This document shows, piece after piece, positions 4,275 to 8,813 of a DNA stretch of 10,766 nt. Source of the stretch: Salinirussus sp. (GTDB lineage: Archaea; Halobacteriota; Halobacteria; Halobacteriales; Haloarculaceae); assembly GCA_028275005.1 (NCBI GenBank), contig JAQCNN010000233.1, positions 1 through 10,766 of the forward strand, in the 5' to 3' direction. The translations under genes were made by a program, and so were the position numbers. Numbering within the stretch: the stretch's first letter is position 1; every line of letters begins with the position of its first letter. The notes beneath the pieces were generated by a model. That model searched no databases. It saw only the letters and a list, made by a program, of their open reading frames with translations, and was not told where the DNA came from.

Positions 4275-6739
4275 GCCTCGTCCACCTCCTGCCGCTCGTG
4301 TTCGTTGTCCTCCCGACAGCGGCCTACGCCGGGTCGAAGGTCAACGCCCGGGTCGACCGGGTCGTTGCCCGGCTGGCTCGCGTGCTCTTTGGCCGGGTGC
4401 TCTCCGAGGACACGGAGCGAAAACGGCTGATCGAGTCGGCCTACATCGGCCAGTCACACCGGACGTACGCCGCAAAGACCTATCTGTTCGTCCTGTTTGG
4501 CTTTGTCGGCGGCGGGTTCGGGACCGCCTACGCCGTTGCCGGACTCCTGCTGGTTGTCGAGCCGGTCATCCGAAAGCTCGCCGAGTTGCCAAACACCATC
4601 TCCGGGGCGCTGGGGTTCTCCAAGAGCTTCGAACTGGTCGTCTCGCCGGAGCTGTACTGGGGGCTGCTCGGCGGCGGATTCGCTGTCGGTGGGGTCGCCG
4701 TCGCGGCAGGGGCCTACGTCTTCCGCTGGAAGCTCCCCGAGAGCAACGCCGAGGTGCGCCGCCGTAGCATCGAGGAGGGGCTGCCACGGACGACCGCGTT
4801 CATGTACGCCCTCTCGCAGGGCGGGATGGAGACGCCGGAGGTGTTGCGGACTCTCGGGGAGAACAGCGGGGTGTACGGCGAATCCGCCCGGGAGATGCGG
4901 CTGGTCGTCCGCGAGATGGAGCTGTTTGGCCGCGACATGGTCTCCGCACTCCGGCGGATGGGGCGGCGCACCCCCAGCGAGCAGTTCAACACCTTCACCG
5001 AGAACCTCGCGAGCGTCCTCCAGAGTGGTAGCGACCGCGCCGAGTTTCTGCGGGAGTCGTACGAACGCTTCCGCGAGAAGTCCGAGCAACGCCAGGAGGA
5101 GGTGCTCGAGTTCCTCGCGACGGTCGCCGAGGGCTACGTGACGGTGTTCGTCGCCGGTGTCCTGTTTTTCATCACGATCCTGTTGGTGTTCGGCCTGACG
5201 ACGACCGACACGCTTCCCTTCCTCCAGATGGTGGCGTATCTGCTGATCCCGCTCGCAAACGCCGGCTTTGCGGTCTTTCTGTCCTCGAAGCTGGAGACAC
5301 TGGGGGTCGCACGCGGGACCGGCAGCGAGGTCCTCGACCGGCTGCCCGTCGACACGCCGGTCCGGGCCTCGCCTCGCGCCGAGCAGCGGACGGCCGACGG
5401 CGGGGTCGCCGCGGACGCGGCAAACGAGCGGGTGTTGGCGTGGCACGACCGGGTCACCCGGCTGCGGAGCGCGGTCCAGCGCCCGTTCCGGACGGCGCTG
5501 TCCGACCCGACGACGGTGTTGTACCTCACGGCACCGGTCGCAGTCGCGCTCTTTTTGCTCCGGCTGCCGGGTGCGCTGACCGGCACCGGGGTCAACATCT
5601 GGGTCCTCGACGACCTCGTGATACAGTCGACGCTGGTCGTTCTCGTCAGCTACGGGGCGGTGCGGGAGGTGTACAAGCGACGGATCGACCGGATCGAGGC
5701 GACGGTGCCGGAGCTGCTGGAGCGGCTGGCCAGCCTCAACGAGGCCGGAATGACGCTCGTCAAGAGCATCGACCGGGTCCGCGGGAGCGACCTGGGGGTG
5801 CTCACCCCGGAGGTCGAGCGGGTCTGGCGGGATATCGAGTACGGGTCGAACGTCGACGACGCGCTGGTGCGGCTCGGTCGCCGGGTCCGGACCACGGCAG
5901 TCACCCGGGTGGTCGTCCTGCTGAACAACGCGATGCGGGCGAGCGGTGACCTCGGCGGCGTGCTCCGGATCGCCTCGGAGCAGGCGCGGTCCGACCTGGA
6001 CCTGCGGCGCCAGCGCCGTCAGCAGATGCTCACCTACCTGGTCGTCATCTACATCGCCTTTCTGGTCTTTCTGGTCATCATCATCGCGGTCAACCAGGTG
6101 CTGGTGCCGAGCCTGCCGGAGGCTGTGCCGACGCCCAGCGCCGACCAGACCAGTCGGCTGGGCGTCAACGTCGACGCGTTCGCCCGCTTTGGCCGGGTCG
6201 ACAAGGCCGCCTACACGCTTGTCTTCTTTCACACCGCCCTGGTCCAGGCGGTCTGCTCGGGCTTTATCGCCGGCCAGCTCGGCAACGGTTCGCTGCGGGA
6301 CGGGACCAAACACGCCGCCGCTATGCTCGGGATGGCGTACCTGGTCTTCGTGCTCATCTCCGCGCCGGTGGCCTCCGTCGCGGCCGGCGGTGTCACCGTC
6401 TCCGACTCCGGCGACTCGGTTACGGTCGACGCTGCGACCAGCTCCGAGGGCGGCTTCATCGTCGTCCGGGAGGGGACGGTCAACGGGAGCGTTCTCGGCG
6501 TCAGCGAGTACATCGAGCCCGGGGCCCAGGAGGACCTGACAGTCCAGTTGCGCCGCTCGGTTGCGGACGGGGCGGAGGTCCACATCACGACACATCTTGA
6601 CACGAACGACAACCGCGTCTACGACTACCAGGGGCCGTATCGCCCCGCCGGCTCCCAGGCGGACCGCCCGTACCCGACCCTCTCGAACAAGGGGACACCC
6701 GGTGCCGTCATCACGATCAACGGCACGGGGACCGGGTGA
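4271..6739 (+). CDS. pilC: Type II secretion system F / TadC-type pilus platform protein with two F domains and a C-terminal DUF7282-like domain
   Basis: An 822-residue membrane platform that anchors PilB and pilin assembly. I place hydrophobic helices at about 2-20, 71-97, 129-151, 289-310, 317-338, 414-435, 443-463, 587-612, 647-668 and 683-705. The two cytoplasmic F modules are at about 155-288 (with GLPRTTAFMYALSQGG at 170-185) and 466-586 (VPELLERLASLNEAGM at 479-494). This paired TadC arrangement is typical of archaeal PilC. After the last helix comes a stretch at 706-822 with EGGFIVVREG (726-735), SVLGVSEYIEPG (740-751) and HLDTNDNRVYDY (775-786), which resembles the haloarchaeal DUF7282 surface domain. 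Counting helices from the cytoplasmic F modules puts it outside the cell. Two N-glycosylation sequons (N738-G-S, N817-G-T) fall in this domain. The start codon overlaps the pilB stop, implying translational coupling. The symbol is family-level. Confidence 0.92.
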   Translation: MSLVHLLPLVFVVLPTAAYAGSKVNARVDRVVARLARVLFGRVLSEDTERKRLIESAYIGQSHRTYAAKTYLFVLFGFVGGGFGTAYAVAGLLLVVEPVIRKLAELPNTISGALGFSKSFELVVSPELYWGLLGGGFAVGGVAVAAGAYVFRWKLPESNAEVRRRSIEEGLPRTTAFMYALSQGGMETPEVLRTLGENSGVYGESAREMRLVVREMELFGRDMVSALRRMGRRTPSEQFNTFTENLASVLQSGSDRAEFLRESYERFREKSEQRQEEVLEFLATVAEGYVTVFVAGVLFFITILLVFGLTTTDTLPFLQMVAYLLIPLANAGFAVFLSSKLETLGVARGTGSEVLDRLPVDTPVRASPRAEQRTADGGVAADAANERVLAWHDRVTRLRSAVQRPFRTALSDPTTVLYLTAPVAVALFLLRLPGALTGTGVNIWVLDDLVIQSTLVVLVSYGAVREVYKRRIDRIEATVPELLERLASLNEAGMTLVKSIDRVRGSDLGVLTPEVERVWRDIEYGSNVDDALVRLGRRVRTTAVTRVVVLLNNAMRASGDLGGVLRIASEQARSDLDLRRQRRQQMLTYLVVIYIAFLVFLVIIIAVNQVLVPSLPEAVPTPSADQTSRLGVNVDAFARFGRVDKAAYTLVFFHTALVQAVCSGFIAGQLGNGSLRDGTKHAAAMLGMAYLVFVLISAPVASVAAGGVTVSDSGDSVTVDAATSSEGGFIVVREGTVNGSVLGVSEYIEPGAQEDLTVQLRRSVADGAEVHITTHLDTNDNRVYDYQGPYRPAGSQADRPYPTLSNKGTPGAVITINGTGTG
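6386..6736 (+). other. DUF7282-like extracellular domain encoded at the 3' end of pilC
   Basis: Residues 706-822 of the platform protein form a beta-rich, Thr/Val-rich segment unlike the rest of the protein. It contains a pattern I associate with DUF7282 surface proteins of haloarchaea (GGF.V, G.S.YL/I.PG, HLDTNDN..YD). The stretch D777-x-N779-x-N781-x-x-x-D785 matches the spacing of a calcium-binding loop. Confidence 0.65.
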
Positions 6740-6806
6740 CAGGGGCAGCGAGATAGCTGTGGGGCTGGGGCGACCTGGCTCCGGGGCCACCGGCTCCACG
6801 ACGGGC

Positions 6807-6812
6807 TTTTTT
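6807..6812 (+). promoter_or_regulatory. T6 tract: TATA-like element for the MBL-fold gene and possible terminator of pilBC
   Basis: Six T residues in a GC-rich gap, 68 nt after the pilC stop. The centre is 26-27 nt upstream of the ATG at 6836 but only about 20 nt upstream of the ATG at 6830, favouring the second start. Oligo-T is also the archaeal RNA polymerase termination signal on this same strand, so the tract may end the pilBC transcript as well. Confidence 0.5.
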
Positions 6813-6835
6813 CCCTGCCGGCCGGACCGATGTCA

Positions 6836-7585
6836 ATGACAGTTACCCACGACAGACTCACGATGGAGTGGCTCGGCTACGCGACGGTCCGGGTCGAGGG
6901 CCGCCGGACCGTCTACCTCGACCCCGGGCGCTACGGCGTGCTCACCGGCGACTGGGAGCCGGACAGCCCGGCCGCCGCCGACGCACACCCGCCCGGACGG
7001 GACGACCGGCCCGAGGACGCCGACCTCGTCTGCCTCTCACACGTCCACCACTACGACGCCGACGGGGTCAGGCGGGTCTCTGACGGCCGGACGACTGTAC
7101 TTGCCTTTGAAGGCATCAACCGGCGGGACAGCAGCCGCGACCTGCCGCGGCTGTCCGAGCTAAACCGAGAGGTTCGGCGGGTTTCGATGGAGGACGAACT
7201 GGTGGCCGCCGACCTCCCTGTCTGGACCGTTCCGGCGTACAACGAGCCAGAGGGGCCACACACGGCCGCCGACGGGACGCCCTTCCACCCGGAAGGGTTG
7301 GGCTGTGGGTTCCTCGTTTCCTTCGAGGGCACTACGGTCTTCTGGCCGGGCGACACCGATGTCCTCCCCGGACACGCCGAGTTGGACGTAGACGTGTTCC
7401 TGCCACCCATCGGGGGGGCGTTTACGATGGACCGCCACGAAGCCGCCGAGCTCGCGGAGCTGCTGGACCCGGAGCTCGTCGTCCCGGTACACTACAACAC
7501 GTTCGAGGCGTTGCGGACGGACTCGGCCGCATTCGCGGCGGACTGTCGCGAGCGCGGCGTAGCGGTGGCGCTCGACGAGGGGTAG
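6836..7585 (+). CDS. Metallo-beta-lactamase-fold protein (UlaG/UPF0173-like) with altered metal site
   Basis: A 249-residue cytoplasmic protein of the MBL fold, in the branch that includes UlaG and UPF0173 hydrolases: MEWLGYATVRVEG near the N-terminus (10-22), strand VYLDPG at 26-31, the metal motif LSHVHHYDADG at 67-77, VPAYNEPEG at 132-140, FWPGDTDV at 169-176, and VPVHYNTF at 216-223 near the end. The probable metal ligands H69, H71, D173 and H219 are present. The usual HxHxDH pattern reads H-V-H-H-Y-D, and the His normally found in the 'PA.H' strand is N136. Substrate is unknown. ATG 6836 is chosen over ATG 6830 from TATA spacing; the difference is two residues. It follows pilC by 96 nt with its own promoter and is convergent with top6A, so context gives no functional clue. 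Confidence 0.85.
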   Translation: MTVTHDRLTMEWLGYATVRVEGRRTVYLDPGRYGVLTGDWEPDSPAAADAHPPGRDDRPEDADLVCLSHVHHYDADGVRRVSDGRTTVLAFEGINRRDSSRDLPRLSELNREVRRVSMEDELVAADLPVWTVPAYNEPEGPHTAADGTPFHPEGLGCGFLVSFEGTTVFWPGDTDVLPGHAELDVDVFLPPIGGAFTMDRHEAAELAELLDPELVVPVHYNTFEALRTDSAAFAADCRERGVAVALDEG

Positions 7586-7624
7586 GTCGTCACGAAGGGA
7601 GAGCGCGAAGACAGGTGGGAGCGA

Positions 7625-7639
7625 CCGTACCGGTTACGG
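7625..7639. terminator. Minor inverted repeat in the convergent gap after the MBL-fold gene
   Basis: Arms CCGTA and TACGG separated by 5 nt form a short possible hairpin 40 nt after the MBL-fold stop. It is weak alone. It lies in the same gap as the larger palindrome at 7659-7679. Confidence 0.25.
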
Positions 7640-7658
7640 CCCGCCGGTCCCGGGAGGG

Positions 7659-7679
7659 AGCGGCCGGTCACCGGCCGCT
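7659..7679. terminator. Perfect 10-bp inverted repeat between convergent genes
   Basis: The arms AGCGGCCGGT (7659-7668) and ACCGGCCGCT (7670-7679) are perfect reverse complements around a single central C. The site lies 22 nt beyond the top6A stop and 74 nt beyond the MBL-fold stop, in the gap between convergent genes. It would form a strong hairpin on transcripts from either side, with no adjacent T-run on either strand, so a transcription barrier or 3'-end stabiliser is more likely than a classical oligo-T terminator. Confidence 0.45.
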
Positions 7680-7701
7680 GTCGCGGGCTGGCCGACACCG
7701 G

Positions 7702-8811
7702 TCAGAGCACGCCCATCTCGTCCAGCCGCTCGGGGAGGTAGGTGTCCGTCACGAAATCGAGCCCACGGGAGGCCAGTGACTGCTGTTCGGACTTCTTTTC
7801 GAGGTCGAGCTGCAGTTCGATCTGTTCCTCCCAGAAGTCCGTCTGGAACCGCGGGTCCTCGAGTTCCGACTCCAGGGCGTTTATATCCGAGTCGGAGAGC
7901 GGGTCGGTCGGGAGGTCGTACTCGACGATGTCCTGCGGGCGGACGCCGACAAAGTCCGCCTCGGGCGTGGCGAGATACTCGGAGAGGTGGGCGGACTTTA
8001 TCGAACCGTAGGCCACCGAGCCGTAGATCCGGTAGCTCCAGGGGTCACCGTCGGTGAACACCACCACCGGCAGCTCAAGTTCGTCGCGCAGGCGCTTGGT
8101 GAGTCGCCGGGTCGCGCGGGCGGGCTGTCCCTTCAGGTGGACGACGAGCGCGTTCATCTCGTCGTCAAAGCCGTTCTCGACAAGCCGGTCGCGCATCCCG
8201 CCGGTCTCCACACAGAGGACGAAGTCGGCGTCGGAGTCGAGAAACTCGATGGTGTCGGGGTTGTTCGGGATCTGGTAGCCGCCCTCGCCGACATCCTCCT
8301 GGCAGTGGATCTCCCGCTCGCCTCGGCGGGTCTGCTCGCGCAGCAGCAGCGGCCCCATCACGGTCGCACCCGACTCCTCGGGTCGCATGTGAAAGTCCTC
8401 CCGCGTTGCCCCCGAGACGATCTCGAGGTCCTCGATCAGGTCGTTGGACTCGTCCTGGCTGGAGAACTGGGCCTCGTCCAGGTCCCAGGACTCAGAGAGG
8501 TAGTACAGCTCCCGCAGCGTCGAGGACCGGCCCTCCTCGAGTTGCCGGCTGAGGAAGTCGATAGTGTAGACGGCTTTCAGTAGCTTCTGGGCCCCGCGGA
8601 TCGAGTTTGCCGACCGGGTCGAGTGGCGGTCCCCGTAGACCCACACCTTCATCTCGGGGTCGTACTCGATGTTCGACTTCGTGCGGGTGGGGACATCCAT
8701 GCTCGGGACCGTCCCGGACTCGAACTGGTCGTAGAACTGTGCCGCGAGGTCGACGAGCTGGTCGCGGGCTCGCTGCTCGTCCTCGGTCAGGGTAGGGGTG
8801 TCAGTGCTCAT
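7702..8811 (-). CDS. top6A: DNA topoisomerase VI subunit A
   Basis: A 369-residue Spo11-type subunit that cleaves both strands of DNA in the A2B2 topoisomerase VI, relaxing and decatenating DNA with ATP hydrolysis by subunit B. The catalytic tyrosine lies in the winged-helix (CAP-like) domain motif TLRELYYLSESW at 98-109; Y104, the second Tyr, aligns with the catalytic Tyr of Spo11 (R-D-x-F-Y). The Toprim domain shows VETGGMRDRL (Glu202) and FTDGDPWSYRIYG with D254 and D256 as the Mg2+ ligands. Further family stretches are SGATREDFHM at 133-142 and VAYGSIKSAHLS at 266-277. Length matches archaeal Top6A. The ATG (8809-8811) starts 2 nt after the top6B stop, so the two are one operon and probably translationally coupled. 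It is convergent with the MBL-fold gene. Confidence 0.97.
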   Translation of the reverse strand: MSTDTPTLTEDEQRARDQLVDLAAQFYDQFESGTVPSMDVPTRTKSNIEYDPEMKVWVYGDRHSTRSANSIRGAQKLLKAVYTIDFLSRQLEEGRSSTLRELYYLSESWDLDEAQFSSQDESNDLIEDLEIVSGATREDFHMRPEESGATVMGPLLLREQTRRGEREIHCQEDVGEGGYQIPNNPDTIEFLDSDADFVLCVETGGMRDRLVENGFDDEMNALVVHLKGQPARATRRLTKRLRDELELPVVVFTDGDPWSYRIYGSVAYGSIKSAHLSEYLATPEADFVGVRPQDIVEYDLPTDPLSDSDINALESELEDPRFQTDFWEEQIELQLDLEKKSEQQSLASRGLDFVTDTYLPERLDEMGVL

Positions 8812-8813
8812 TG

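Noticed and set aside
4454..6799. Open frame of 781 codons on the minus strand antisense to pilC
   Set aside because: The frame opposes a clear PilC gene, gives a low-complexity Arg/Pro/Gln/Val-rich protein with no recognisable motif, and is explained by the scarcity of stop codons in GC-rich DNA.
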